This document shows, one piece after another, positions 14,352 to 23,464 of a DNA stretch of 28,355 nucleotides. A model generated the notes under the pieces. That model worked only from the letters and a program-made list of their open reading frames with translations. It ran no database searches and was not told the DNA's origin. The DNA is from Ruminiclostridium sp. (GTDB taxonomy: Bacteria > Bacillota_A > Clostridia > Oscillospirales > Oscillospiraceae), in NCBI GenBank assembly GCA_017521345.1, contig JAFXCU010000212.1:1-28355 (forward strand), written 5' to 3'. Position 1 is the first letter of the stretch. Every line of letters starts with the position of its first letter. The position numbers were made by a program, and so were the translations under genes.

Positions 14352-16442
14352 ATGGAGCTTCTCGCACCAGCCGGTTCCCCCGAGTCTCTGACCGCAGCGG
14401 TCCAGTCCGGGGCGGACGCGGTCTATCTGGGCTACGGCCCCCTGAACGCCCGGCGCAACGCCAAGAACTTCTCCCAGGAGGAGCTGCGCCAGGCCGTTTC
14501 CTACTGCCACCAGCGGGGGACCAAGGTCTACCTGACCCTGAACACCCTCTTATCCAACCGGGAGCTGCCCTTAGCGGCAGAGACCGCCGCCTTTGCCTCC
14601 GAGATCGGCATTGACGCCATCCTGGTCCAGGACCTGGGCGTGGCAAAGCTCCTGCGGGACACCGTCCCCGATGTGGACGTCCACGCCTCCACCCAGATGA
14701 CCGTCCACAACCTGGACGGGGTCAAGGCCTGCGCTGACCTGGGCATGACCCGGGTGGTCCTGTCCCGGGAGCTGTCCAAATCCGCCATTCAGTCCCTGTG
14801 CCAGACCTCTCCCGTGGAGCTGGAGACCTTCGTCCACGGGGCCCTGTGCATGTGCTACAGCGGCCAGTGCTTCCTGTCCGCCGTTCTGGGCGGGCGAAGC
14901 GGCAACCGGGGCCTGTGCGCCCAGCCCTGCCGCCTGGCCTTCCGCTGGCCGGGAGACAAGAAGCCCAGCCATCCCCTCTCCCTGAAGGATATGTCCCTGG
15001 CCGGGGAGCTCCAGGACCTGGAGGACATGGGGGTGGCCTGCCTGAAGATCGAGGGCCGCATGAAGCGGGCGGAGTACGTCTCCATCGTCACCGGCATCTA
15101 CTCCTCCGCCATGGGGGAACACCGGGAGCCCACGAAACAGGAGCTGGCCCAGCTGGAGGCCGCCTTCTCCCGCCAGGGCTTCACCCAGGGCTACTACCGG
15201 GACAAGAAGGGCCCGGATATGTTCGGCATGCGCCCCGAGGGGATCAAGGACCCCACGGAGCTTTTTGAACAGGCCCGCCAGCACTACACCCGGGGCGAGC
15301 ACAAGCTCACCACCGTGTGGATGTCCGCCACGGTGAAGGCCGGTGAGCCCCTGACCCTCACCGTCTGGGATGAGTCCGGCCATGAGGCCACCGTCCAGGG
15401 CCTGCCCCCGGAGGCCGCCCGGACCCGGGCGGTGACTGCCGAGCAGATCGAGGGCCAGCTGTCCAAGACCGGCGGCACGGTTTACCATGTGGACTCTGTG
15501 GCGGTGGACCTGGACGAGGGACTGTCCGTCCCCATGTCCGCCCTGAACGCCCTCCGCCGGGAGGCCCTGGCCGACCTGGATGCCGCCCGCACCGCTGTGC
15601 CGGAGCGCCGGGTCCTGCCCTTTACGCCCCCCAAGAAAGTGAAATATGACGGCCCCATGGGCTGGTCCCTGTCCTTCCGGAAGTGGGAGCAGCTCTCCAA
15701 GGCCCCTTTGGACCTGGGCCCCGCCCTGGTCTGGCTGCCCTGTGACGTCATCGCCGCCCATGCTCAGGAAGTGGCAGAGTACGTCCGGGCCTACCCCAAT
15801 ATCAAGTTCGGTACCGTCCTCCCTCGAGTCCACTGGGACCGGGAGCGGGACAAGCTGTGCAAAGAGCTGGCCGCCGCCAAAGAGGCGGGGGTCACCCAGG
15901 CCCTTCTCAGCCACATCGGCCAGCTGGCCCTGGCCAGCGAGTACGGCTTCACCCCCCGGGGAGACTTCGGCCTGGGTCTGGTGAACGACCTGTCCGCCGA
16001 GGAGCTGGCCCGCCTGGGCTTCCAGTCTGCCACCGCCTCCTTCGAGAGCAAGCTGGGTCAGATCCGGGACCTGTCCAAGCCCCTGGAGGTGGAGGTCATG
16101 GTCTACGGCCGCCTGCCCCTGATGCTTACGGAGAACTGCATCATGAAGAACCGGGGCAAGGGCTGCCTCTGCCAGGAGGAACCCCAGACCCTCCGAGACC
16201 GGAAGGGGGAGGACTTCCCCGTGGAGCAGGCCTGGGGCTGCCGGAACGAGATCTTCAACGCCAAGACCCTGTGGCTGGCCGATAAGAAGGCCGACTTCCA
16301 GCGGGTGGGGGCGGCCTACGCCCGCCTGTCCTTCCTGCGGGAGTCTGCCAAGGAGTGCGCCGCCATCTTCCGGGCCTATCTGGAAGGGGCCGAGCCCCCC
16401 GAAGATTTCACCCGGGGGCTGTATTACCGGGGTGTGGAGTGA
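14352..16442 (+). CDS. U32-family peptidase/hydroxylase-like protein with DUF3656-type C-terminal region (RlhA-like)
   Basis: ATG at 14352 with AAGGAAGGAGAG upstream. The 696-residue product opens MELLAPAGSPESLTAAVQSG and holds the U32 signature: VHGALCMCYSGQCFLS with Cys166, Cys168 and Cys173, then RGLCAQPCRL. The extended C-terminal half (about 300-690) fits the longer DUF3656-containing subgroup, which includes E. coli RlhA, the 23S rRNA C2501 hydroxylation factor. The shorter TrhP/YegQ group modifies tRNA. True peptidase activity is doubtful for the family. RNA modification is therefore the better guess, by homology of architecture. Confidence 0.85.
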   Translation: MELLAPAGSPESLTAAVQSGADAVYLGYGPLNARRNAKNFSQEELRQAVSYCHQRGTKVYLTLNTLLSNRELPLAAETAAFASEIGIDAILVQDLGVAKLLRDTVPDVDVHASTQMTVHNLDGVKACADLGMTRVVLSRELSKSAIQSLCQTSPVELETFVHGALCMCYSGQCFLSAVLGGRSGNRGLCAQPCRLAFRWPGDKKPSHPLSLKDMSLAGELQDLEDMGVACLKIEGRMKRAEYVSIVTGIYSSAMGEHREPTKQELAQLEAAFSRQGFTQGYYRDKKGPDMFGMRPEGIKDPTELFEQARQHYTRGEHKLTTVWMSATVKAGEPLTLTVWDESGHEATVQGLPPEAARTRAVTAEQIEGQLSKTGGTVYHVDSVAVDLDEGLSVPMSALNALRREALADLDAARTAVPERRVLPFTPPKKVKYDGPMGWSLSFRKWEQLSKAPLDLGPALVWLPCDVIAAHAQEVAEYVRAYPNIKFGTVLPRVHWDRERDKLCKELAAAKEAGVTQALLSHIGQLALASEYGFTPRGDFGLGLVNDLSAEELARLGFQSATASFESKLGQIRDLSKPLEVEVMVYGRLPLMLTENCIMKNRGKGCLCQEEPQTLRDRKGEDFPVEQAWGCRNEIFNAKTLWLADKKADFQRVGAAYARLSFLRESAKECAAIFRAYLEGAEPPEDFTRGLYYRGVE

Positions 16443-16568
16443 CAACCCCTCCGTCTCGCCTGACGGCGAGCCACCTCCCCTTACACAGGGGAGGCTTTTA
16501 GGGCTGCACTCGCACAAGGCTCCCTTGTGCAAAGGGAGCTGTCACCGAAGGTGACTGAGGGATTGTAG
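16443..16568. repeat. REP/BIME-like element, copy C (two half-units, ends facing each other)
   Basis: 16443-16496 is an inverted half-unit: CAACCCCTCCG, then a CTCGCC/GGCGAG hairpin, ending GGGGAGGCT. 16517-16568 is a direct half-unit: GGCTCCCTTGTGCAAAGGG, then a TCACC/GGTGA hairpin and GAGGGATTGT. The order is the reverse of copies A and B. Confidence 0.8.
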
Positions 16569-16646
16569 CCTGCCGATTACGTACAACATATCGAGCAAAA
16601 GATTTTCCTCACCCCCAAAATTCGATGGAAAAAACGGAGACAAACC

Positions 16647-17243
16647 ATGAAAATAGTCTTAGCGTCCCAGTCCCCCCGCCGCCGTGAGCTGCTGGGGAAG
16701 ATGGGACTGGAGTTTACAACCAAATCGCCGGAGATCGACGAGGAGGCCATCACCGGCCTGCCCGCTGTGGAGTTGGTGAAAGCCCTCTCCCGGGAGAAGT
16801 GCCTGCACATCGCCAAGGACGAGGACCCGGAGACCATCGTCATCGGGTCGGACACCGTGGTGGTCCTGGACGGGGTCATCCTGGGCAAGCCCGTCAACCA
16901 GGCCGACGCCGTCCGGATGCTCACCGCCCTGTCCGGCCGGAGCCACGAGGTGTGCACCGGCGTCACCGTCTGCCAGGGCAAGACCGTCATGTCCCAGGCC
17001 GAGGTCACCCAGGTGACCTTCCGCTCCCTCACCGAGACCGAGATCCGCCAGTATGTGGCCACGGGAGAACCCATGGACAAGGCCGGCAGCTACGGCATCC
17101 AGGGCTACGGCGGCCTGCTGGTGTCGGGCATCCAGGGGGACTACAGCAACGTGGTGGGCCTGCCGGTCTGCCGCCTGGGCCGGATGCTCCTGGATTTCGG
17201 CGTGGACTGCATGGCCCTGGCCGCAGGAAAGGAATCTCATTGA
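16647..17243 (+). CDS. maf: Maf-family nucleoside triphosphate pyrophosphatase
   Basis: ATG at 16647 with CGGAGA about 8 nt upstream. The 198-residue product shows the Maf motifs in order: LASQSPRRRELL (residues 5-16), IGSDTVVVLDG near 66-76, GKPVNQADAVRMLTALSG near 80-97, then DKAGSYGIQGYG. Maf proteins hydrolyse (modified) NTPs such as dTTP/UTP or m5UTP to monophosphates. They are commonly encoded upstream of mreBCD. mreC starts 4 nt before its end. Confidence 0.93.
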   Translation: MKIVLASQSPRRRELLGKMGLEFTTKSPEIDEEAITGLPAVELVKALSREKCLHIAKDEDPETIVIGSDTVVVLDGVILGKPVNQADAVRMLTALSGRSHEVCTGVTVCQGKTVMSQAEVTQVTFRSLTETEIRQYVATGEPMDKAGSYGIQGYGGLLVSGIQGDYSNVVGLPVCRLGRMLLDFGVDCMALAAGKESH

Positions 17244-18070
17244 AAAAACCAAGCCAACACAAGTGGATACGGCTGACTGCCGCGGCTCTGTCTCTGAGCC
17301 TGCTGGCGGCGGCGCTGGCCCTGGTCCTCCATGGGACCGCCAGCCCGCTGCGAGATCTGGGGGAGACGGTGTCGCGGCCTTTTCTTCGCCTTTTTTCCCC
17401 GGTTTCCGACGCTCTGGATGGGGCGGAGGACTGGGTCCGGGGAGTGGAGGCCCTTCGGGCGGAGAACGCTGCCCTGGAAGATCGGCTCACCGACCTGGAG
17501 GTATCCGCCCGAACCGGGGAGCTGGCCCAGGGGGAGAATGAGAACCTCCGGGCCCTTCTGGGGTGGTCGTCCGGCCGACAGGACCTGGCCCTGGAGCCCG
17601 CCCAGGTCCTTGACAGAGACCCGGACACCTGGGACCGATCCCTCACCCTGGACAAGGGGAGGGCCGACGGCATCCGGCCTGGTCAATATGTGGTGGAGGC
17701 CCACGGAGCCCTGGTGGGCCTGGTGGACACCCTGGGGACAAGCTGGTGTGAGGTCACTCTGGTGACCGCTCCGTCCTTTTCCCTGCCCGGCCTGGGAACG
17801 GTGTCGGGAGCCCTGGGGACCCTGGAAGGGGACCTGGCCCGGATGGCGGAGGGAGAGCTTCTCTTCACCGTGTTCTCTCCGGATTTCCCCATCAGCCTGG
17901 GGGAGGGGGTGGCCACCCTGTCCGGCCCCCGGGATGTGGTGGTGGGGACGGTGACCGCCCTGGAAAAAGACCCCGGCGGCCTCATCCAGGCCGGGGTGGT
18001 GACCCCGGCGGCGGATCTGGACCGGCTGTCCCAGGTCTATGTGGTCACCGCCTTCCGGGAGGAGGGCTGA
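17240..18070 (+). CDS. mreC: rod shape-determining protein MreC
   Basis: A TTG at 17240 is preferred: it overlaps the maf stop (TTGA), has AAAGGAA at 17228-17234 and starts LKKPSQHK. The in-frame ORF extends far upstream inside maf. The 276-residue product has one transmembrane helix (about residues 11-32), a coiled coil (about 65-100) and the two-lobed beta domain with VLDRDPDTWDRSLTLDKG and DGIRPGQYVV. MreC forms a periplasmic-side scaffold that activates PBP2. mreB is not in the window. Confidence 0.9.
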   Translation: MKKPSQHKWIRLTAAALSLSLLAAALALVLHGTASPLRDLGETVSRPFLRLFSPVSDALDGAEDWVRGVEALRAENAALEDRLTDLEVSARTGELAQGENENLRALLGWSSGRQDLALEPAQVLDRDPDTWDRSLTLDKGRADGIRPGQYVVEAHGALVGLVDTLGTSWCEVTLVTAPSFSLPGLGTVSGALGTLEGDLARMAEGELLFTVFSPDFPISLGEGVATLSGPRDVVVGTVTALEKDPGGLIQAGVVTPAADLDRLSQVYVVTAFREEG

Positions 18071-18489
18071 TGGTCCGGCTCTGCCTGGCGGTGACGGCAG
18101 CCGCCCTCCTGGCCCGGTGCCTGTGGCCCCCGGTCCTGCCCGACCTCATCTGTCTGCTGGGCCTGCGGTTCGGTGGAGAAACTGGGGCAAAATGTGGACT
18201 GTTCGGGGGAATTGTTGGATGTTTTCTGGGGTTTTCCCCCTGGAATCTTCCCGGTTTGACCCTTCTCGGGGGTGTTTCCGGGACAGTTTTCCACAATTCC
18301 TCCCACTTCTGGGGAAACTGTCTTCGAGCGGTCCCCCTGCTGGCAGGGTACTGCCTGCTCCCGGCTCTGGCCCACTGGCTCACGGGGGAGGCCCTGGCCC
18401 CCTGCCTGGTCCTGGCGGGGAAGGACTTCCTCCAGACCGCCCTGACCCTCCCTCTCGTCTATCCCCTCTGTCCCAAAAGGAGGTCCTAA
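18070..18489 (+). CDS. mreD: rod shape-determining protein MreD
   Basis: ATG at 18070 overlaps the mreC stop (TGATG). The 139-residue product is a multi-pass membrane protein (four to five hydrophobic segments) in the expected position between mreC and PBP2. Sequence conservation of MreD is low, so the call rests on size, topology and synteny. Bases 18200-18330 are visibly less GC-rich than the neighbours, with GGGGTTTTCCCCC-type runs. Confidence 0.8.
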   Translation: MVRLCLAVTAAALLARCLWPPVLPDLICLLGLRFGGETGAKCGLFGGIVGCFLGFSPWNLPGLTLLGGVSGTVFHNSSHFWGNCLRAVPLLAGYCLLPALAHWLTGEALAPCLVLAGKDFLQTALTLPLVYPLCPKRRS

Positions 18490-20171
18490 TGTCAAAATTT
18501 CGTTTGTTTACCGCAGCAGGCCTGTTTATCGGCCTGCTGGTCTGTTTTGCGGTCCTTTTATGGGACCTCCAGGTGGTCAATGGAGGGGCCTATTTGGAAC
18601 GCTCCCAGCAGGCCATCGCCCAGACCGAGACCGTCCCTGCCGCCCGGGGGAAGCTCCTGGACCGGAATGGAAAGATCCTGGCCCAGGACAAGGTCACCTG
18701 GACCATTCGGGTCTCCGGGGACTGCCCGGAACCCGACCTCCAACGACTGGACGCCCTCTGTCGGGAGGAGGGGGTGGAGTGGTCCGGGGTCGGGGATATC
18801 ACTGACCCTACCCCCCAACTCCTGGTGCGGGTGAAGGAGGCCCGCCTGACCCGGGTGACCATCCACCCCACCGTCACCCGCACCGGCAGCGGAGACCTGG
18901 CCCCCCACGTCATCGGCCGGGTGGGGGCCATGACCCCGGACCAGTGGGAGGGCTATCAGGACCTGGGCTACCCTATGGATGCCCGGGTGGGCCAGGACGG
19001 GGCCGAGGCCGCCTTTGAGGACCTCCTTCACGGCACCGACGGCACCAGGGTCATCCACACCGACCGACAGGGGGAGATCACCAGGGAGGGCTATGGCCTC
19101 CTGCCCCAGCCCGGCCAGGACGTGACCCTCACCCTGGACAAAGACCTGCAGACCGCGCTTCAGACCGCTTTGGGGGACTTTCTCTCTGCAAACAACTGTC
19201 CCGGCGGGGCAGGGGTGGTGCTGGATGTGGCCGACGGCGGGGTCCTGGCCATGGCCAGCCTGCCAGGGTATGACACAGACGATTTCTCGGCAAGCTATGC
19301 CGACCTTTCGGCGGCCCCTGCTGCCCCTCTCATGAACCGGGCCATCCAGGGGCTGTATGCCCCCGGCTCCACCTTCAAGCTGGTGACCGCCGCCGCCGCC
19401 CTGGAGGAGGGGGTCCTGACCCCGGAGACCAGGATCCTGGACACGGGGCGGTACACCTATTACCCCAGCCCCCAGCCCCAGTGCTGGCTCTACCGTCAGG
19501 AGGGCCGGACTCACGGCCTGGAGACCCTGTCCGAGGCCATTGCCGACTCCTGCAACATCTTCTTCTACGATGCCGGCCGGCGGATGGGCATCCAGACCCT
19601 GGAGGCCTGGGCCCGCACCCTGGGCCTGGGAGAGGCCACCGGCATTGAGCTGGTCGGGGAGAAAACAGGGGTGGTGGCCGGGCCGGACTACACCCGCTCG
19701 GTGGGGGGGACCTGGTATGAGGGGGCGGTCCTCTCCGCCGCCATCGGCCAGGAGAACAACCGCTTTACCCCCCTTCAGCTGGCCCACATGACCGCCACCC
19801 TGGTGGGGGACGGGAACCGCTGGCAGGTCCACTTGCTGAAAAAGGCCGGGGCGGAGGAATTTGAGCCGGTGTCCCTGGGAGGGGTCTCGCTGTCCCCGGA
19901 AAACCTGGTGGCAATCAAGGAGGGGATGCTGGCGGTGACCCAATCCGGCTCCCTGGCGGAGTCCTTCCGGGAGCTGCCTGTGGCGGTGGGGGCCAAGACG
20001 GGCTCCGCCCAGGTGGGGGCAGACCGGGAGGCCAACGCCGTTCTGGTGGCCTTCGCCCCCTATGAGGCCCCCCAGATCGCCCTGGCTCTGGTGGCAGAAG
20101 AGGGAGGCAGCGGCTCCGCCCTGGGGACTGTGGCCGCCCAGGTCCTGGCGGCATACTTTGAAAATGTATGA
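18489..20171 (+). CDS. mrdA: penicillin-binding protein 2 (elongasome class B transpeptidase)
   Basis: ATG at 18489 overlaps the mreD stop (TAATG) and follows AAAAGGAGGTCCT. The 560-residue product has an N-terminal anchor (residues ~8-28) and a PBP-dimerisation region containing ARGKLLDRNGKILAQDK. The transpeptidase domain has GSTFK with Ser294 as nucleophile, SCN (Ser354) and KTG (Lys503). The linkage to mreC/mreD marks it as the partner of the rod complex rather than the septal PBP3/FtsI. It cross-links peptidoglycan stem peptides outside the membrane. Confidence 0.92.
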   Translation: MSKFRLFTAAGLFIGLLVCFAVLLWDLQVVNGGAYLERSQQAIAQTETVPAARGKLLDRNGKILAQDKVTWTIRVSGDCPEPDLQRLDALCREEGVEWSGVGDITDPTPQLLVRVKEARLTRVTIHPTVTRTGSGDLAPHVIGRVGAMTPDQWEGYQDLGYPMDARVGQDGAEAAFEDLLHGTDGTRVIHTDRQGEITREGYGLLPQPGQDVTLTLDKDLQTALQTALGDFLSANNCPGGAGVVLDVADGGVLAMASLPGYDTDDFSASYADLSAAPAAPLMNRAIQGLYAPGSTFKLVTAAAALEEGVLTPETRILDTGRYTYYPSPQPQCWLYRQEGRTHGLETLSEAIADSCNIFFYDAGRRMGIQTLEAWARTLGLGEATGIELVGEKTGVVAGPDYTRSVGGTWYEGAVLSAAIGQENNRFTPLQLAHMTATLVGDGNRWQVHLLKKAGAEEFEPVSLGGVSLSPENLVAIKEGMLAVTQSGSLAESFRELPVAVGAKTGSAQVGADREANAVLVAFAPYEAPQIALALVAEEGGSGSALGTVAAQVLAAYFENV

Positions 20172-20194
20172 CATATTGCCTACGTTTGTAAGTG

Positions 20195-20223
20195 TTGCAA
20201 TTATATCTTGTTTGTTGTATTAT
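20195..20223 (+). promoter_or_regulatory. promoter of the SCP2/ADH/ALDH operon
   Basis: TTGCAA (20195-20200) and TATTAT (20218-20223) with a 17-bp spacer, in a short AT-rich gap after PBP2. Confidence 0.7.
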
Positions 20224-20256
20224 ATATTATACTTTTTGAAGACAGGAGGGGGAACC

Positions 20257-20745
20257 ATGTCCCAACGAACCCTGAAAACCGGCCTGCAGCAGGCCACCTG
20301 CACCCTCGTGGCAGAGTGCCTGGTCCGGGCCCTGAAATACCTCTCCACCGCCGACAGCAAGATCCGGTCGGAGGCCCACGCCTGGCCCAACGGCAAGACC
20401 CTCCGGCTGGAGGTCCCCGGGGCAGGGGGCTTCACCGTCACCGGCACCCCGTGGGGATTCAAGAAGCTGGACAAGGAGACCCCCGGGGACGTGACCATCC
20501 GGTTCAAAAGCCCTTCCGATGCCTTCCGGGTCTTTACCGGACAGATCAGCGTGGCCCAGGCCTACGCCCAGCATAAGTTCGTTCTTCGGGGAGACATGGC
20601 CCTGGCCATGCCCTTTGTCCGGTGCGTGGACATCACCGAGGGGTATCTCTTCCCCGATGTGCTGGCCAAGCGGATCCTCAAGCGTCTGCCGGAGAAAGAA
20701 GTTTCCACCGCCCGAGTCTACAGCGCGGTATTATTAGGGAGGTAA
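20257..20745 (+). CDS. SCP2-like lipid-binding domain protein
   Basis: ATG at 20257 with ACAGGAGGGGG upstream. The 162-residue product lacks a signal peptide. Its central part, VTIRFKSPSDAFRVFTG followed by QAYAQHKFVLRGDMALAM, resembles the sterol carrier protein 2 fold, where an F.s..d.....G.....A...g.i...GD pattern lines a lipid-binding tunnel. It lies 5 nt from the alcohol dehydrogenase gene, so it may present or sequester a hydrophobic alcohol or aldehyde. Assignment is moderate. Confidence 0.65.
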   Translation: MSQRTLKTGLQQATCTLVAECLVRALKYLSTADSKIRSEAHAWPNGKTLRLEVPGAGGFTVTGTPWGFKKLDKETPGDVTIRFKSPSDAFRVFTGQISVAQAYAQHKFVLRGDMALAMPFVRCVDITEGYLFPDVLAKRILKRLPEKEVSTARVYSAVLLGR

Positions 20746-20750
20746 ATAGT

Positions 20751-21944
20751 ATGGGTGCTTACTACGAATTCAAACTGCCCACGAAAATATTATCCGGGTC
20801 TGAGGCCCTGGAACACATTCCCCACGAGCTGAACACTCTGGGGGCCTTCCGGCCTCTTCTGCTCAGTGACGAGGGCCTGGAACGGGTGGGAGCGGTGAAG
20901 ACCGTCCTCAACGCCCTGGCCCAGGGGGGCATGACCGCCGTGGAGACCTTTTGCCAGATCCCCCCGGACTCCTCTGTCCAGGTGGTCAACCGGGTGGCCG
21001 CCCTCTTCCGGAAGCTGGGCTGTGACAGCCTCATCGCCCTGGGGGGCGGGTCGGTCATCGACACCGCCAAGGGGGTTGGCATGGTCCTGGCCCAGGAGGG
21101 TCACGATCTGATGGCCTCCGCCGGGTGTGAGGTCCTGCCCCGGGGCAAGCACGTGCCCTTTGCCGCCATCCCCACCACCTCGGGCACCGGCAGCGAGGCC
21201 ACCATCGTGGCGGTGGTGGCCGACCCGGAGAAGAAGGTGAAGATGGAGTTTCTCAGCTACCATCTCCTGCCCGACCTGGCCGTCCTGGACCCCCGGATGA
21301 CCGAGACTCTGCCCCCTCGCATCACCGCCTCCACCGGCTTTGACGCCCTGGTCCACGCCATCGAGGCGGCCACCTGCCTCCAGCGGAACCCGGTCAGCGA
21401 CGCCTTTGCGGAAAAGGCCATGGGTCAGATCGCCCGTGCTCTCCCCGTGGCCGTCCGGGAGGGGAAGAACCGGAAGGCCCGGATGGTCCTGGCCAACGGC
21501 AGCCTCCTGGCAGGGGCGGCCTTTTCCAACTCCATGGTGGGTCTGGTCCACGCCATCGGCCACGCCCTGGGGGGTGTGTGCAAGGTGGCCCACGGGGATG
21601 CCATGACCATCCTCCTCCCCGCCGTCATGGCCTACAACCTGCGGGAGGGAAGCTGCCGGGAGCGGTACAGCGAGCTTCTTCTCCACCTGGCAGGGCCTGA
21701 GGTCTACGCTGCCACCCCGGCCCACCAGCGGGCCGAGCAGGCCATCTCCTTCCTGGAGACCCTCCGCCGGGAGCTGGCCCAGGTCTGCGGTCTGCCTGAG
21801 ACCCTGTCCGACACCGGGAAGGTCCGGAAGGAGGACTTCCCCGCTGTGGCAAAAACTGCCCTGAACGACGGGGCCATCATTGTAAATCCCGCCCAGGCAG
21901 ATTATAATGATATCATCGCTATCCTGGAGGAGGTCTGGTCATGA
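20751..21944 (+). CDS. iron-containing alcohol dehydrogenase
   Basis: ATG at 20751 with AGGGAGGTAA upstream; an earlier in-frame start would lie in the SCP2-like gene. The 397-residue product has GGGSVIDTAKG near residues 98-108 for NAD(P) binding. The metal site is conserved: Asp198 and His202 (FDALVHAIEA), His267 and His281 (VHAIGHALGG...AHGDA), with the same spacing as in FucO-type enzymes. It interconverts an alcohol and an aldehyde. It overlaps the aldehyde dehydrogenase by 4 nt; the substrate is not evident. Confidence 0.93.
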   Translation: MGAYYEFKLPTKILSGSEALEHIPHELNTLGAFRPLLLSDEGLERVGAVKTVLNALAQGGMTAVETFCQIPPDSSVQVVNRVAALFRKLGCDSLIALGGGSVIDTAKGVGMVLAQEGHDLMASAGCEVLPRGKHVPFAAIPTTSGTGSEATIVAVVADPEKKVKMEFLSYHLLPDLAVLDPRMTETLPPRITASTGFDALVHAIEAATCLQRNPVSDAFAEKAMGQIARALPVAVREGKNRKARMVLANGSLLAGAAFSNSMVGLVHAIGHALGGVCKVAHGDAMTILLPAVMAYNLREGSCRERYSELLLHLAGPEVYAATPAHQRAEQAISFLETLRRELAQVCGLPETLSDTGKVRKEDFPAVAKTALNDGAIIVNPAQADYNDIIAILEEVWS

Positions 21945-23347
21945 ATCAAACGACCCATATCGATATGATCCATCGGACGGTGGCCCGCCAGCGGGCCTAC
22001 TTCCGCACCGGAGCCACCCGGCCTGTGTCTGCCCGGGTGAAGGCCCTGAAGAAGCTGCAGCAGGAGATCAGAAACCGGGAGGGCATCCTCCTGGACGCCC
22101 TGAAGGCCGACCTGCACAAGTGCCACATGGAGGGCTATATGTGTGAGGTGGGCATGTGCCTGGACGAGCTGGGCTACCTCATCAAGAACATCCCCCAGTG
22201 GGCCAAGCCCCAGAAGCGGCCCACCCCCATCGCCCAGTTCAAGTCCAAGAGCTATGAGCTGCCCGAGCCCTATGGCCTTACCCTGGTGATGGCCCCCTGG
22301 AACTACCCCATTCTCCTGAGCCTGGACCCCCTGTTCGGCGCCGTGGCGGCGGGCAACTGCGTCATTCTGAAGCCCAGCGCCTACGCCCCCCACACCAGCC
22401 GTGCCCTGGCCAACCTGATCGCCGCTGTCTTTGACCCCGGCTGGGTCACCGTCATCGAGGGCGGCCGGGAGCAGAACTCCGCCCTGCTGGAGGAGCGCTT
22501 CGACTACATCTTCTTCACCGGCTCGGTGGACGTGGGCAAGCTGGTCATGGAAAAGGCCAGCCGCCACCTGACCCCTGTCACCCTGGAGCTGGGAGGCAAG
22601 AGCCCGGTCATCGTGGACAAGACCGCCAACATCCCCCTCACCGCCAAGCGCCTGGCCTTTGGCAAGATCCTCAACGTCGGCCAGACCTGCGTGGCCCCGG
22701 ACTACTGCCTGGTGGACCGGCAGGTGAAGGACCAGCTGGTGGCCGAGCTGAAGAAGCAGTTCGTCCGGATGCTGGGCACCGAGCCCACCGAGAACGACCA
22801 TCTGGTGCGCATCATCAACCGCAAGCACTTCAACCGTCTCCAGGGCCTGCTGGACGGCGAGGAGATCCTCTTCGGCGGCGGCCACCGGGACGACCCCGAC
22901 GGGGAGAGCGGCTGGATCGCCCCCACCCTCATTGCCGACACTTTGGAGGCCACCTCCAAGCCCATGGGGGAGGAGATCTTCGGCCCCATCCTGCCCATCA
23001 TCCCCTACGATGACCTGGACCAGGCCATCGACTTCGTCCGGGACCGGGAAAAGCCCCTGGCCCTCTACCTCTTCACCAAGTCCAGGCGGGTGAAGGAGAA
23101 GGTCTTTAACAGCTGCTCCTTCGGCGGCGGCTGCGTCAACGACGTGATCATTCACCTGGCCACCCATCACATGGGCTTCGGCGGCGTGGGCAGCAGCGGC
23201 ATGGGCAGCTACCACGGCAAGAAGAGCTTCGACTGCTTCACCCACTACCGGGCCATCGTGGACAAGGCCACCTGGCTGGACCTGCCCATGCGGTACCAGC
23301 CCTACAAAAAGGCCAATGACAAGCTCATCCGGATGTTCCTGAAATAA
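21941..23347 (+). CDS. aldehyde dehydrogenase (class-3/fatty-aldehyde type)
   Basis: ATG at 21941 overlaps the ADH stop (ATGA). The 468-residue product has APWNYPILLSLDP, the NAD-binding FFTGSVDVGK, Glu216 in LELGGKSP and catalytic Cys250 in GQTCVAPDY. The C-terminus has GSSGMGSYHGKKSFDCFTH. The GxTCVAPDY context and ~465-residue length fit the class-3/YwdH-type group, which often accepts medium- and long-chain aldehydes. With the ADH and SCP2-like protein it forms a plausible lipid alcohol/aldehyde module. Direction and substrate are inferred. Confidence 0.93.
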   Translation: MNQTTHIDMIHRTVARQRAYFRTGATRPVSARVKALKKLQQEIRNREGILLDALKADLHKCHMEGYMCEVGMCLDELGYLIKNIPQWAKPQKRPTPIAQFKSKSYELPEPYGLTLVMAPWNYPILLSLDPLFGAVAAGNCVILKPSAYAPHTSRALANLIAAVFDPGWVTVIEGGREQNSALLEERFDYIFFTGSVDVGKLVMEKASRHLTPVTLELGGKSPVIVDKTANIPLTAKRLAFGKILNVGQTCVAPDYCLVDRQVKDQLVAELKKQFVRMLGTEPTENDHLVRIINRKHFNRLQGLLDGEEILFGGGHRDDPDGESGWIAPTLIADTLEATSKPMGEEIFGPILPIIPYDDLDQAIDFVRDREKPLALYLFTKSRRVKEKVFNSCSFGGGCVNDVIIHLATHHMGFGGVGSSGMGSYHGKKSFDCFTHYRAIVDKATWLDLPMRYQPYKKANDKLIRMFLK

Positions 23348-23370
23348 GACGGGAAATTGCAAAATAAAAC

Positions 23371-23409
23371 AAAAACGGTGTCATGGACTTGGTCCATGGC
23401 ACCGTTTTT
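23371..23409 (+). terminator. intrinsic terminator of the SCP2/ADH/ALDH operon
   Basis: AAAAACGGTG...CATGGAC pairs with GTCCATGG...CACCGTTTTT around a TTG loop, with a small bulge. Confidence 0.9.
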
Positions 23410-23420
23410 CTCTTGACAAA

Positions 23421-23456
23421 TGCAGAAATCTGCAAGCAAATTTACAAAAACTTGCA
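23421..23456 (+). promoter_or_regulatory. dyads upstream of the cytidylate-kinase-like gene
   Basis: TGCAG-AAAT-CTGCA (23421-23434), then TGCAAG (23431-23436) mirrored by CTTGCA (23451-23456), just upstream of the promoter. Possible operator. Confidence 0.4.
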
Positions 23457-23464
23457 AATAAGGG

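Noticed and set aside
14571..16532. 653-codon open frame on the minus strand
   Set aside because: It is antisense to the U32-family gene, which has clear family motifs; this frame has none.
16799..17239. Extended N-terminus of MreC
   Set aside because: The upstream part lies in another frame of maf and reads as Gly/Arg/Pro-rich shadow sequence; the TTG at 17240 has a ribosome site and starts the expected anchor.
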